DNA of 64,000 bases from Burkholderiales bacterium (GTDB taxonomy: Bacteria; Pseudomonadota; Gammaproteobacteria; Burkholderiales; Burkholderiaceae_D), in the NCBI GenBank assembly GCA_016200895.1, contig JACQDX010000048.1, positions 57,078 through 121,077 of the forward strand, given 5' to 3'. The position numbers and the translations under genes were made by a program. This document shows, in pieces, positions 36,904 to 45,656 of this stretch (position 1 is the stretch's first letter; every line of letters begins with the position of its first letter). A model generated the notes under the pieces. It was not told the DNA's origin. It was given only the letters and a program-made list of their open reading frames with translations, and did not search any database.

Positions 36904-38060
36904 AAAAATTCCTCGCTTGCGGGTTGGTTTAGCATGTGGCGGGCGACGATGACGCGCATGATTTCATTCGTGCCTTCGAGTATCTGGTGCACCCTGACGT
37001 CACGCAGGAAACGCTCCAACGGGTATTCGCGTATATAGCCGTAACCGCCGTGGATTTGCAGCGCTTCATTGCAGACGGCAAAGCCGGTGTCGGTTGCCAG
37101 GCGCTTGGCCATGGCGCAATACACTGAGACATTGTCGGCCTTGCTGTCGAGCTTGCTGGCAGCCAGCCTGACCATCTGGCGGGCAGCTACCAGCTCGGTT
37201 TGCATGTCGGCCAGTTTGAATTGCAGTACCTGGAAGTCAGACAGTTTTTTCTGGAACTGTATGCGCTCATTCATATACGCTTGCGCGCTATTGAGCGCCG
37301 ATTGCGCCGCACCGATGGAACAGGTGGCGATGTTGATGCGGCCACCATCCAAGCCACGCATGGCAATCCGAAAGCCTTCGCCTTCTTCACCCAGCAAGTG
37401 GCTGCACGGTATGCGTACCTGGTCGAAATTGACAGTGCGGGTGGGTTGGCTGTTCCAGCCCATCTTGTCTTCTTTCTTGCCATAGCTGATGCCGGGCAAA
37501 TCTGCCGGTACTGCAAAGGCAGATATACCGCCAGCACCATCGCCACCCGTGCGCGCCATGACGACCAGCATATTGGTGGCACCTGCGCCTGAGATAAAGG
37601 CCTTGCTGCCATTGAGGATATAGCTGTCGCCATCCAGGCGGGCGCTGGTGCGCAGTGATGCTGCGTCAGAGCCTGAGCCAGCCTCGGTCAGGCAATATGA
37701 AGCCAGTTTCTTGCCTGCGGCCAGCCTGGGTACCCATTCCTGCTGTACGTCTGGCGTGCCCCAGTTGGCGATCATCCAGCTTGCCATATTGTGAATCGTG
37801 ATATAAGCCGTGGTCGAAGGGCAGGCGCGTGCCAGCTCTTCAAAAATGATGGCTGCATCCAGCCGCGTCAGACCCAGCCCGCCCAGCTCTTCTGGCACAT
37901 ACAACCCGCAAAATCCCAGCTCCCCGGCATGGGCGATAACGTCCAGCGGAAAGTGGGAAGTGGCGTCCCAATGCGCGGCTTGCGCCGCCATTTCATGGGC
38001 GGCGAAGCTGCGGGCAGATTGCTGGTAGGCGCGCTGGTCTTCGTTCAATTCGAAGTCCAT
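36900..38060 (-). CDS. acyl-CoA dehydrogenase (probable isobutyryl-CoA dehydrogenase)
   Basis: 386 residues. The ATG at 38060 is preferred to the one two codons earlier because AGGGGG sits at proper distance. Motifs: CLTEAGSGSDAASLRT (FAD/substrate), NGSKAFISGAGATNMLVVMART, QIHGGYGYIREYPLERFLRDVRV and the catalytic Glu in ILEGTNEIMRVIVAR. In this context it converts isobutyryl-CoA to methacrylyl-CoA, passing electrons to ETF. It lies 10 bp after mmsA. Confidence 0.9.
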   Translation of the reverse strand: MDFELNEDQRAYQQSARSFAAHEMAAQAAHWDATSHFPLDVIAHAGELGFCGLYVPEELGGLGLTRLDAAIIFEELARACPSTTAYITIHNMASWMIANWGTPDVQQEWVPRLAAGKKLASYCLTEAGSGSDAASLRTSARLDGDSYILNGSKAFISGAGATNMLVVMARTGGDGAGGISAFAVPADLPGISYGKKEDKMGWNSQPTRTVNFDQVRIPCSHLLGEEGEGFRIAMRGLDGGRINIATCSIGAAQSALNSAQAYMNERIQFQKKLSDFQVLQFKLADMQTELVAARQMVRLAASKLDSKADNVSVYCAMAKRLATDTGFAVCNEALQIHGGYGYIREYPLERFLRDVRVHQILEGTNEIMRVIVARHMLNQPASEEFL

Positions 38061-38070
38061 GGCCATCCCC

Positions 38071-39582
38071 CTATTTTAAAGAGATGGTGGTATTCACCTT
38101 GCCAGCGCTGACACTGTCATCAAACCAGCGTGCCGTGATGGTCTTGGTCTGGGTATAGAACTGTATGACCTGCTTGCCATATGGCCCCAGGTCACCGAGC
38201 TTGGATGCGCGTGAACCTGTAAATGAAAACAGCGGTACAGGTACAGGGATGGGCACGTTGATGCCGATCTGGCCTACATCGATATCTTCTTCAAATGTAC
38301 GTGCGGCAGCGCCAGACTGGGTGAACAGTGCCGTGCCATTGCCGTTAGGATTGGCATTGATGATGGCGATAGCGTCAGCCAAAGTATCAGCCTGCATGAT
38401 GCACAATACCGGGCCAAAGATTTCTTCTTCATACACGCGCATGCCGGGCTTGACGCCGGTGAAGACTGTAGGGCCAACGAAGTTGCCATGCTCATAGCCT
38501 GGAACTTGCGGTGCGCGGCCATCCAGCACCAGCGTGGCACCTTCCGCAATACCTTGGGCGATCAGGCTTTCTACGCGTTCTTTTGCGGTGCAGGAAATGA
38601 CCGGGCCTATGTCCGTGTTTGCTTCTGCACCTGCATTGATCTTGAGGCTGCGTGCTCGGTCCAGCAAGTCTGGCACCCATTGATTGGCTTCACCAACCAG
38701 GATGACCACAGACAGCGCCATGCAACGCTGGCCAGCCGCACCAAAGGCGGCACCGGCGAGGTTGTTCAGGGTTTGCTCTTTATTCGCATCTGGCAGGACG
38801 ATGGCGTGGTTCTTGGCACCCATCATGCACTGTGCCCGCTTGCCCGCCAGTGTCGCGCGGTTATACACATGTGTGCCTACGCGGGTAGAGCCAACAAAGG
38901 ACACCGCCTTGATATCAGGGTGATCGCAAATCGCGTTAACAATATCTTCACCACCATGCACCACATTCAGCACGCCAGGTGGCACGCCAGCCTGCATGGC
39001 CAGTTCAGCCAGGCGCATGGTGACCATGGGGTCTTGCTCGGATGGTTTCAGGATGAAGGTATTGCCGCAGGCAATCGCCATAGGGAACATCCACAGCGGT
39101 ATCATTGCCGGGAAGTTGAAAGGGGTAATGCCAGCGCACACGCCCAGCGGCTGGTTCAAAGTATAGGTATCAACACCACTGGCAACGTTATTGGCGATTT
39201 CGCCCATTTGCAGGTTGCCGATATTGGCGGCATGTTCGACCACTTCCAGGCCACGGAAGATATCGCCTTCCGCATCGGCCAGGGTCTTGCCCTGTTCGGC
39301 TGTCAGCAGCGCTGCCAGCTCGGCCATGTTTTCACGTATCAGTTGCTGGTATTTGAGGAAGATGCGGGCGCGTGTGCCTATCGCTGTCTTGCGCCAGGTC
39401 TTGAAAGCGGCCTTGGCAGCATCGACTGCGGCCTGCATTTCATCTGGCGTGGCAAACGGTACATGGGCCAGCACCTGTTGCGTGGCCGGGTTGATCACAT
39501 TGCGCCATTGCGTGGATTTGGAGTCTATCAGTTCGCCGTTGATGAGCAGTTTGACGTTGGGAGCCTGGGTAAGAGTAGCCAT
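38071..39582 (-). CDS. mmsA: CoA-acylating methylmalonate-semialdehyde dehydrogenase
   Basis: 503 residues from the ATG at 39582 (AGGAAAGC upstream). Class markers: [35 protein letters not shown], and [12 protein letters not shown] with the catalytic Cys; the C-terminus [20 protein letters not shown] is diagnostic. It converts methylmalonate semialdehyde to propionyl-CoA with NAD and CoA. First gene of the valine operon. Its leader holds a cobalamin riboswitch on the same strand, unusual for this gene. Propionyl-CoA often goes on to the B12-dependent mutase, which offers a rationale. Confidence 0.95.
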   Translation of the reverse strand: MATLTQAPNVKLLINGELIDSKSTQWRNVINPATQQVLAHVPFATPDEMQAAVDAAKAAFKTWRKTAIGTRARIFLKYQQLIRENMAELAALLTAEQGKTLADAEGDIFRGLEVVEHAANIGNLQMGEIANNVASGVDTYTLNQPLGVCAGITPFNFPAMIPLWMFPMAIACGNTFILKPSEQDPMVTMRLAELAMQAGVPPGVLNVVHGGEDIVNAICDHPDIKAVSFVGSTRVGTHVYNRATLAGKRAQCMMGAKNHAIVLPDANKEQTLNNLAGAAFGAAGQRCMALSVVILVGEANQWVPDLLDRARSLKINAGAEANTDIGPVISCTAKERVESLIAQGIAEGATLVLDGRAPQVPGYEHGNFVGPTVFTGVKPGMRVYEEEIFGPVLCIMQADTLADAIAIINANPNGNGTALFTQSGAAARTFEEDIDVGQIGINVPIPVPVPLFSFTGSRASKLGDLGPYGKQVIQFYTQTKTITARWFDDSVSAGKVNTTISLK

Positions 39583-39865
39583 GATGCTTTCCTGAACCTT
39601 CCTGATTGCGCACGGACAGACGGCGGGATTGACCCGCAACAACAGCCGCACTGATGCCTGAAAACAGGATGACTACCGCTAGCAGAAACCTGCCGCAGCA
39701 ACGATCCTGACCATGAGCATGCGCCGTGTGGACGCACACCCGCCACGCACCTTCCGTACGTGACCAGACCTTGGGAAAAACAGTAAGAAGCAATGTTGAA
39801 GACAAGCACCCGCCCGCCAAGAGGCGTGCCATGCAATATCCCAAACACCGCCTTCCGCAATGTTT
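39583..39865 (-). other. mmsA leader between riboswitch and start codon, no supported gene
   Basis: About 280 bases separate the 3' end of the riboswitch from mmsA. Several short frames are open on the minus strand (for example to 39860 and 39933), but none has protein-like composition or a ribosome-binding site. The stretch could be the decayed remains of a gene formerly controlled by the riboswitch, or an expression platform. Confidence 0.45.
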
Positions 39866-40185
39866 TTCTCAGCGATCAACAGGCCGGTATCCGGGCTTGC
39901 AAGTCTTGTTACATCGCCTTCCCAGTCATGCATGACCAGTGGCGTGGATGATGTAACCGCACTTGCCTACCGTTGCGGAGGCAGCAGGGGCTTGAAACCT
40001 GCTTACGATCTTACTGCGCGAGCGTGATCGGAGCTCATGCGCTGCTCAAAAATGCTCATGTACTTAAGTACATTCCGCTTTTTGCGCTGCTCTTCACTCC
40101 GCTGACGCCCGCTCGCTACAGATCGTAAACACGTTTTTAGGTCTTGATAGCAACCGTCACTTGCTAGTGACATCGACCAGGACGA
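39866..40185 (-). promoter_or_regulatory. cobalamin riboswitch in the mmsA leader, apparently interrupted
   Basis: On the minus strand the aptamer core is present in order: GCTGCCTCCGCAACGGTA, a stem starting GTTACATC, CCACTGG with TCATGCATGA and CTGGGAAGGCGATGTAAC, and the B12 box AAGCCCGGATACCGGCCT (plus 39881-39898). These are hallmark cobalamin riboswitch elements. Upstream pieces (GTGACGGTTGC, GACCTAAAA) fit the 5' strand, but a 126-bp inverted-repeat element (40003-40128) sits where the GGGAA segment is expected. Function may be lost or altered. Confidence 0.8.
40003..40128. mobile_element. 126-bp MITE-like element inserted in the riboswitch
   Basis: Ends TTACGATC (40003-40010) and GATCGTAA (40121-40128) are exact inverted repeats, extended by GCGAGCG/CGCTCGC. 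A perfect 16-bp palindrome ATGTACTTAAGTACAT is at the centre (40058-40073), flanked by GCGCTGCTC words on both sides. No coding capacity. It belongs to a different family from the element at 18763 and 19733, although both have a TAC...GTA centre. Confidence 0.7.
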
Positions 40186-40201
40186 CCACTTTCCCGTTTA
40201 A

Positions 40202-40225
40202 CACAGCCCAAGAGATTGGGCCGTG
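40202..40225 (-). other. hairpin at the start of the mmsA leader
   Basis: CACAGCCCAA-GAGA-TTGGGCCGTG forms a 10-bp stem with one G-U pair. There is no T run after it, so it is more likely a stabilising or regulatory leader stem than a terminator. Confidence 0.4.
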
Positions 40226-40239
40226 CACCTGTTATTTTT

Positions 40240-40276
40240 AGAATAGCACAAGAATTGACGTTAACGTAAACGTTAA
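40240..40276 (-). promoter_or_regulatory. probable mmsA promoter with ACGT-type inverted repeats
   Basis: On the minus strand TTTACG and TATTCT are spaced by 19 bp (plus 40265-40270 and 40240-40245), the long spacing used by MerR-family activators. Overlapping imperfect palindromes TTGACGTTAACGTAAA (40255-40270) and TTAACGTAAACGTTAA (40261-40276) resemble the ACGT inverted repeats reported for the MerR-family regulator LiuR of branched-chain amino acid catabolism. The assignment to LiuR is inference; no liuR gene is in the window. Confidence 0.5.
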
Positions 40277-40347
40277 TTGGTGAAAAAAATTCAAGATGAA
40301 GATAAAATTGGTTTTGCTATTTTGATATTAATTATTTGGAGACCTGA

Positions 40348-41142
40348 ATGAAACTACTTTTTACTTGCGCCTTGCTGTCATGGTGCCTCGTGTTTGAAGC
40401 CTGGGCTGCTTCAGACGAAACAGTGACTGAAAATGCTTCAGAAAGCGATCTCATCTTTGTTGGTCAAATAAATGGAAAGTCCGTTGATGATTTTCTTGAG
40501 AAGAATAAAGATAGCCATGCGAAAAGCATGATCATTTTTTCGACTGGTGGTGAAGTTCTTCCTGCTTTGAAACTGGGGCACTGGGTTCGCGACCATGGCA
40601 TGGATTTAAGAGTCCGGACCCTGTGCATGTCTGCATGTGCAAACTATGTTTTTCCCGCTGCAAACAGAAAAATTATCGAGCGAGGTGCACTGGTAATCTG
40701 GCATGGAGGCATAGAGCAAAAAGATGTTCGCGAAGGAATCGCTTATTTCGATGCTCTACTTGCCAAGACAAAGACTGGCGACAATGCCTTGACTTCAAGC
40801 GAAAAGGAATTTCTTGAAAAAAATACTGTCAAATATGAAAGCGCAAAGAAAATAAGGCTTATGCAAGCTGAATTATTTTCTCAATTAGGAATAGATGAAT
40901 ATATAACCCGGCTAGGCCAGGAACCGATTTGGTATAAGGTCGATGGCTGGACTGCGACGATAGAGTTGATGAATAAAATGGGTATAAAGAATGTAGAAGC
41001 GAGCCCCAACTATGCATCGGCAAATTATATGAAGAGAAATCTGATTGCGACCATACAGTCTGGTGGAGAACCTGTTGTATTTGGCCTGGATAGTGCAGGA
41101 AAAATTGTCACCTTGAACCAGATTCCTCCTGAACCTCAATAA
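40348..41142 (+). CDS. periplasmic ClpP-like protein (COG3904 type)
   Basis: 264 residues with a signal peptide (1-20, ending AWA). The fold resembles ClpP/crotonase: MIIFSTGGEVLPALKLGHWVRDHGMDLRVRT, then LCMSACANYVFPAANRK, where the Ser would be the nucleophile, and GALVIWHGG, where the His is expected. Predicted periplasmic proteins of this group have unknown substrates. The gene diverges from the mmsA leader and shares its promoter region. Confidence 0.7.
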   Translation: MKLLFTCALLSWCLVFEAWAASDETVTENASESDLIFVGQINGKSVDDFLEKNKDSHAKSMIIFSTGGEVLPALKLGHWVRDHGMDLRVRTLCMSACANYVFPAANRKIIERGALVIWHGGIEQKDVREGIAYFDALLAKTKTGDNALTSSEKEFLEKNTVKYESAKKIRLMQAELFSQLGIDEYITRLGQEPIWYKVDGWTATIELMNKMGIKNVEASPNYASANYMKRNLIATIQSGGEPVVFGLDSAGKIVTLNQIPPEPQ

Positions 41143-41529
41143 AGCTTTTACTTCCAGCCAAGTTGGTGCGCTTAAACGAGAATTTTTAATGAGACTGAGA
41201 AATACAGTAACTCTTTTTACGCTCGAGGTCAGTGATGATCATGAACAAATTATTACTGAGCTTGGCCAGATATTGAAGTTGCTCTCGCTGGCACATAAGA
41301 AAATAGCACAAACAAATTTGCTCCTGCGCTACTTTGAAAGAACAGAAGGAGGCGATGGGAAAATCGTCGTTATTAGAGAAGAAATAATTGGTGTCATTTG
41401 GTTCGGACATGCAAAACGAAGCCAAGAAATCGGACTAGTTGGCGCGGTGCATCAAGCGTCGCGATAAACTGTTTGCAATAGTTTGCTATACATCGCCGAG
41501 CAAAAATTTCATTCTAAAAATTCCAAAAT
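41143..41529. other. 387-bp intergenic region, possible small ORF
   Basis: Frames on both strands are open (plus 41189-41467, minus 41186-41425). The plus frame starts MRLRNTVTLFTLEVSDDHEQ and could be a small protein, but no ribosome-binding site or family supports it. I therefore leave it uncalled. The formate dehydrogenase gene ends at 41530. Confidence 0.35.
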
Positions 41530-44208
41530 CTATTTACTGGCCAAGCCCTTAACACTTACCGCCGTCACCTTATATTCCGGCGCATGGACCAGGTTGTCGC
41601 AGTAGGGCGAGGTCAAAGCATTGACGTTCAGGTCTGCTCTGTGAAAACTGCAAAACAACTGGCCGACTTGCATCTTGTCTGTGACATGTACAGGCAATAT
41701 GGCTGTGCCATAGCGGCTGCTGATCTGGGTTTGCTGGCCCTCTGCAAGACCGAAAAGCTGGGCGTCGGTGGGTGAGATGTCGAGGGTGTCGGAGGGTTTG
41801 AGTTGCGCATTAGGGCTGCGGTAAGTCATGGTGCCTGCGTTGAAGTGATACAGTTCTCGCCCGGTTGTCAGTAGCAGGGGGTAGTCACCGTCGCAGATTT
41901 CTGCCGTTGGCTGATAGCGTATGCAGGCCAGGCTTGCCCTGGGGGCTGAACCAAAGCCTTGCTGGTGCAGGATGGCGGTGCCGGGATGATTGTAATCTGC
42001 AGTCGCGGGGCAGGGCCATTGCAGGCTTTCGTTTTGCAGGCGCTGGTAGCTGAGGCCTGCACCGGCGGGCCAGACGCTGCGTATTTCATCCCAGATGGCT
42101 TGCGCGTCATCGAATACGAAGCCCTGTTCGTGGCCCATGTGCCTGGCCAGTTCTGCAATGATCTGCCAGTCTGGTTTTGCCTCGCCAGGGCTGTTGACGA
42201 CTTGCCTGACTCTTTGTACGCGGCGGTCGGCATTCATGAAGCTGCCGTCTTTTTCAAAGACACTGGCGGCAGGGAAGAAGACATGGCCTGCTGCCTTGGC
42301 AGTTTCGTTGAGAAAAAGGTCTTGCACGATGACGAGTTCCAGTTTCGCCAGGGCTGCCAGGGTGTGATTGGCATTGGGCATGGACATGGCGATGTCATAG
42401 CCCATGATCCACATGGCCTTGAACTTACTCGCGCTGGCGGCTGCCAGCATGGCAGGTAAATCCAGCCCTGCGCTTGCTGGCAGCTTGGTGGCCCAAGTGT
42501 GTTCAAAGCTGGCGCGGACTTTGGCATCGGCCAGGTTTTGCGCGCCCGTCAGCGAGGCGGGCTCGCATCCCATCTGGGCTGAGCCCTGGACATTGTTTTG
42601 ACCACGCAAGGGGTTGATACCGCTGCCGCGCTTGCCCAGGTTGCCGGTCAGCAGCGCGAGGTTGATCAGGCTCATGACGCCTTGCGTGCCTTGCAGGTGT
42701 TCTGTCATGCCCAGGCCATGAAAACACATGGCGGGTTTGGCTAGTGCATACATGCGGGCAGCGCGGCGTATGTCGTCTGCCTTGACACCGCACTGGCTGG
42801 CGACCTGTTCAGGTGCATAGGCTGTGATGAAATTGCGGAAATCTGCCATGCCATCAACGCGCCTGGCGATGTAGTCATCATCCTGCAAACCCTCTTGTAG
42901 CATGGTGGCGGCCATGGCATTGAACAGCAGTACGTTGGTGCCAGGGCGCAAGGCCAGATGTATATCGGCACAGGCTGCCAGCTCGGTATGACGTGGGTCA
43001 ATAACGATGAGGCCAGCCCCCGCGCGCACGGACTGCCTGATGCGGGCGCCGACGATGGGGTGGTTTTCTGTCGGGTTGCAACCGCATAGCATGAACAGGC
43101 TGGTGTGTTCTATGTCGTCAAAGGAATTGGTCGCCGCACCCGTGCCCAGCATGGTCTTGAGGGCCTTGGCGGATGGCTGATGGCAAACCCGGGCACAACA
43201 ATCGACATTATTGGTGCCCAGTACCACGCGGGCGAATTTTTGTGCGAGATAGTTTTCTTCGTTGGTGGCGCGGGCTGAGCCTAATACGCCCAGGCTGTCT
43301 GCGCCATACTTGTTGCGCAGTTCTTGCAGACGGCTGGCGGTGAAGGCCAGGGCTTCTTCCCATGAAACCACATACCAGTCACGGCCCCTGCGCAGCATGG
43401 GTTGGGTGATGCGGTCTGGTGAATGGGTAAAGTCGTAGGCATAGCGGCCCTTGACGCACAGGTGGCCATGATTGACAGGGCTGCTTGCCGGTTTGATGGC
43501 GACGACTTTATTGTCGTTGCTGGCGACTTCCATCTGGCAACCGACACCGCAATAGACGCAGGTGGTTTTGGTCCATTGATCAAAGGACCCTGTGCTGCGC
43601 TTGTCATAAATTGCGCCGGTGGGGCAGGTGTCGGCGCAGGCACCGCAAGAGACGCAGCCGCTGCTGAGCAGACTCTTGCCATCTGCCGGGGCGATGTGGG
43701 TTTGCTCGCCCTTGCCCCAGACTTTCCAGACAAATTGCCCCTGTACTTCATCGCAGATGCGTACACAGCGCTGGCAGTGTATGCACCTGCCCATGTCTAT
43801 GCCGAGATAAGGGTGGCTGTCGTCCTTGAAAATGGGTGCTTGGTGATTGCTGCCAGCGCTTACGCCATTTTGTTTCAGCAATTGATGGAAGGGGTGCTCA
43901 GCCTGCTCACTCATTGCCGTGGCAGGATAGCTATCCGCCAGTAACGACAGGTTGGTATGCAGCAGCGATTGCAGGCGTGGTGTAGCAGTATGCACGGCCA
44001 TGCCATCGGTGACTGCGGTGGCGCAACTGGGTACGGGGCGGGCTTGCCCTTCGACTTCCACCAGGCACAGTCTGCATGCGCCTATGGGTTTGAGTCTGTC
44101 GTCATGGCAGGAGTGAGGTGGCTGGCAACCATGATCGCGCAAGGCTTGCAAGAGGCTGCTGCCTTCTGCCACTGTGCATGCCTGGCCATTTATGCTGATG
44201 TGAAGCAT
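41530..44208 (-). CDS. fdsA: NAD-dependent formate dehydrogenase, molybdenum (alpha) subunit
   Basis: 892 residues from the ATG at 44208. An N-terminal [2Fe-2S] domain (Cys34, 45, 48, 62) is followed by two [4Fe-4S] clusters (CIHCQRCVRIC and CVSCGACADTCP), the CVYCGVGC cluster motif of the catalytic domain, and CARVCHQPS, where Cys replaces selenocysteine as Mo ligand. The C-terminal MopB domain ends ...YCDNLVHAPEYKVTAV. It oxidises formate to CO2 and delivers electrons through its clusters to the beta subunit for NAD reduction. Overlaps that gene by 19 bp. Confidence 0.92.
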   Translation of the reverse strand: MLHISINGQACTVAEGSSLLQALRDHGCQPPHSCHDDRLKPIGACRLCLVEVEGQARPVPSCATAVTDGMAVHTATPRLQSLLHTNLSLLADSYPATAMSEQAEHPFHQLLKQNGVSAGSNHQAPIFKDDSHPYLGIDMGRCIHCQRCVRICDEVQGQFVWKVWGKGEQTHIAPADGKSLLSSGCVSCGACADTCPTGAIYDKRSTGSFDQWTKTTCVYCGVGCQMEVASNDNKVVAIKPASSPVNHGHLCVKGRYAYDFTHSPDRITQPMLRRGRDWYVVSWEEALAFTASRLQELRNKYGADSLGVLGSARATNEENYLAQKFARVVLGTNNVDCCARVCHQPSAKALKTMLGTGAATNSFDDIEHTSLFMLCGCNPTENHPIVGARIRQSVRAGAGLIVIDPRHTELAACADIHLALRPGTNVLLFNAMAATMLQEGLQDDDYIARRVDGMADFRNFITAYAPEQVASQCGVKADDIRRAARMYALAKPAMCFHGLGMTEHLQGTQGVMSLINLALLTGNLGKRGSGINPLRGQNNVQGSAQMGCEPASLTGAQNLADAKVRASFEHTWATKLPASAGLDLPAMLAAASASKFKAMWIMGYDIAMSMPNANHTLAALAKLELVIVQDLFLNETAKAAGHVFFPAASVFEKDGSFMNADRRVQRVRQVVNSPGEAKPDWQIIAELARHMGHEQGFVFDDAQAIWDEIRSVWPAGAGLSYQRLQNESLQWPCPATADYNHPGTAILHQQGFGSAPRASLACIRYQPTAEICDGDYPLLLTTGRELYHFNAGTMTYRSPNAQLKPSDTLDISPTDAQLFGLAEGQQTQISSRYGTAILPVHVTDKMQVGQLFCSFHRADLNVNALTSPYCDNLVHAPEYKVTAVSVKGLASK

Positions 44209-45656
44209 GTCTGCAACTCCGCATGGTAGTGGCGTTGAATTGACTGTGCGAACTCTGCCAGCCCGCGCCCGTGGCCGCACAGGCTGGCATCAGCCAATGC
44301 TGTTACCAGGGCTTGCCAGCGACTTGCATTCCAGTGCCCGCCTTGAAGGATGTCGTCAAAGTGGCGGGCTATTTCGGCTGCGCCGCGATGGCAGGGCGTG
44401 CATTTGCCGCAGGACTCAAAGGCACCAAAGCGAAATACCTGCGCCACCAATTCGGCAATGCTGCAACTGTCATCAAAAGCGATGACTCCACCATGACCAA
44501 CAGCGCCGCCAATTTGCTGCAGGCTTTGATAGGCGAGCGGTGTATCGAGCAATTGCGGCGGTATCAAACCCGCCAGCGGGCCGCCTATCATCAGGCCCTT
44601 GAGTTGGCCTTGCTTCAGACCCAGGCCCAGCTTATCGACGATGTCATGCAGGCTGATGCCAAATTCGACTTCATACAGTCCTGGCCGCCTGAAGACAGAA
44701 TTGAGCGACAAGAGCTTGGTGCCAGGACTTTCTGGCGTACCCAAAGCTGCATATGCGGCAGCGCCATGGGTGATGATCCAGGGTATGGCACACAGGGTTT
44801 CGACATTATTGACCAGCGTGGGTTTGTTGTATAAACCCAGTTCGGTGATTTGTGGTGGGCGCAGTCTGGCTTCTGGCCGCCTGTCTTCGATGGCATTGAG
44901 CATGGCGGTTTCTTCACCGCACAGATAACTACCTTTGCCTATGACGAGGGTGATGTCAAAGGCATGTGCACTGCCGAGTACATGCTGGCCCAGCCAGCCT
45001 GCCGCCCGCACCTGTGCTATTGCCGCCTGCAATATGCGCGCTGTTTGTTCATATTCACGACGCAGGTAGATGTAGCCTTGTCTGGCGCCGACAGTAATGC
45101 CTGCGATGAGCATGGCTTCTATCAGAAGGTAGGGGTCTCTTTCCATCAGCAGGCGGTCGCTAAAGCTGCCTGGGTCGCCTTCATCGGCATTGGCGACGAG
45201 GTATTTGCAGTCTGCTTCTTGCGCGGCCAGTAATTGCCATTTCAGACCCGTAGGGAAGGCGGCACCGCCCCGGCCACGCAAGCCTGAAGCGCTGATCTGT
45301 TCTATCACTGCGGCGCTGTCCATGTGCAAGACCTGTTGCAATGCCTGTCCACCACCGGTACTGCAATATTCGTCCAGATCAAGCACCGCTGCCCGGGCGA
45401 CATTACCCAGCAAGACTGATATGCGGGCATGGCTGGCAATATGGGGAAGTGCATCTTCACCTTGCCGTGCCGGGCCACGATAGCACTGGCCCAGGCAATA
45501 CACAGTGGGGCTGCTATGGCTTGCCTGCTCCCAGCCGGCCGGGTCTTGCTGCTTCGCGGAAAAGCAGGCCAGCCCCTGACAGCGACTGCCCGTCAGGGAC
45601 GCATGGGACAAGTGATAAAAGCTGTCGCTGGCGAGCCGTGCAAGGATGTGGTCCAT
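44190..45656 (-). CDS. fdsB: NAD-dependent formate dehydrogenase, flavin (beta) subunit
   Basis: 488 residues from the ATG at 45656 (AGGGA upstream). Residues 1-85 form a compact thioredoxin-like [2Fe-2S] region (SRCQGLACFS and YCLGQCYRG, four Cys). Then a NuoF-like body: SGLRGRGGAAFPTGLKW, the NADH/FMN motif ANADEGDPGSFSDR, GSYLCGEETAMLNAIE, and the [4Fe-4S] motif SCGKCTPCHRGA. It passes electrons from formate to NAD. Separate fdsG, fdsD and fdhD genes are not adjacent. Confidence 0.92.
   Translation of the reverse strand: MDHILARLASDSFYHLSHASLTGSRCQGLACFSAKQQDPAGWEQASHSSPTVYCLGQCYRGPARQGEDALPHIASHARISVLLGNVARAAVLDLDEYCSTGGGQALQQVLHMDSAAVIEQISASGLRGRGGAAFPTGLKWQLLAAQEADCKYLVANADEGDPGSFSDRLLMERDPYLLIEAMLIAGITVGARQGYIYLRREYEQTARILQAAIAQVRAAGWLGQHVLGSAHAFDITLVIGKGSYLCGEETAMLNAIEDRRPEARLRPPQITELGLYNKPTLVNNVETLCAIPWIITHGAAAYAALGTPESPGTKLLSLNSVFRRPGLYEVEFGISLHDIVDKLGLGLKQGQLKGLMIGGPLAGLIPPQLLDTPLAYQSLQQIGGAVGHGGVIAFDDSCSIAELVAQVFRFGAFESCGKCTPCHRGAAEIARHFDDILQGGHWNASRWQALVTALADASLCGHGRGLAEFAQSIQRHYHAELQTCFTSA

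Noticed and set aside
38488..39654. 388-codon open frame on the plus strand
   Set aside because: It is the complement of mmsA; its product is rich in His, Gln and Arg with no family resemblance, and mmsA is certain.
39528..39933. Short frames on the minus strand between riboswitch and mmsA
   Set aside because: Cys-, Arg- and Gly-rich translations without family features; more likely untranslated leader or decayed sequence.
41189..41467. 92-codon plus-strand frame
   Set aside because: Possible, but there is no ribosome-binding site and an equally long frame on the opposite strand; not enough support to call.
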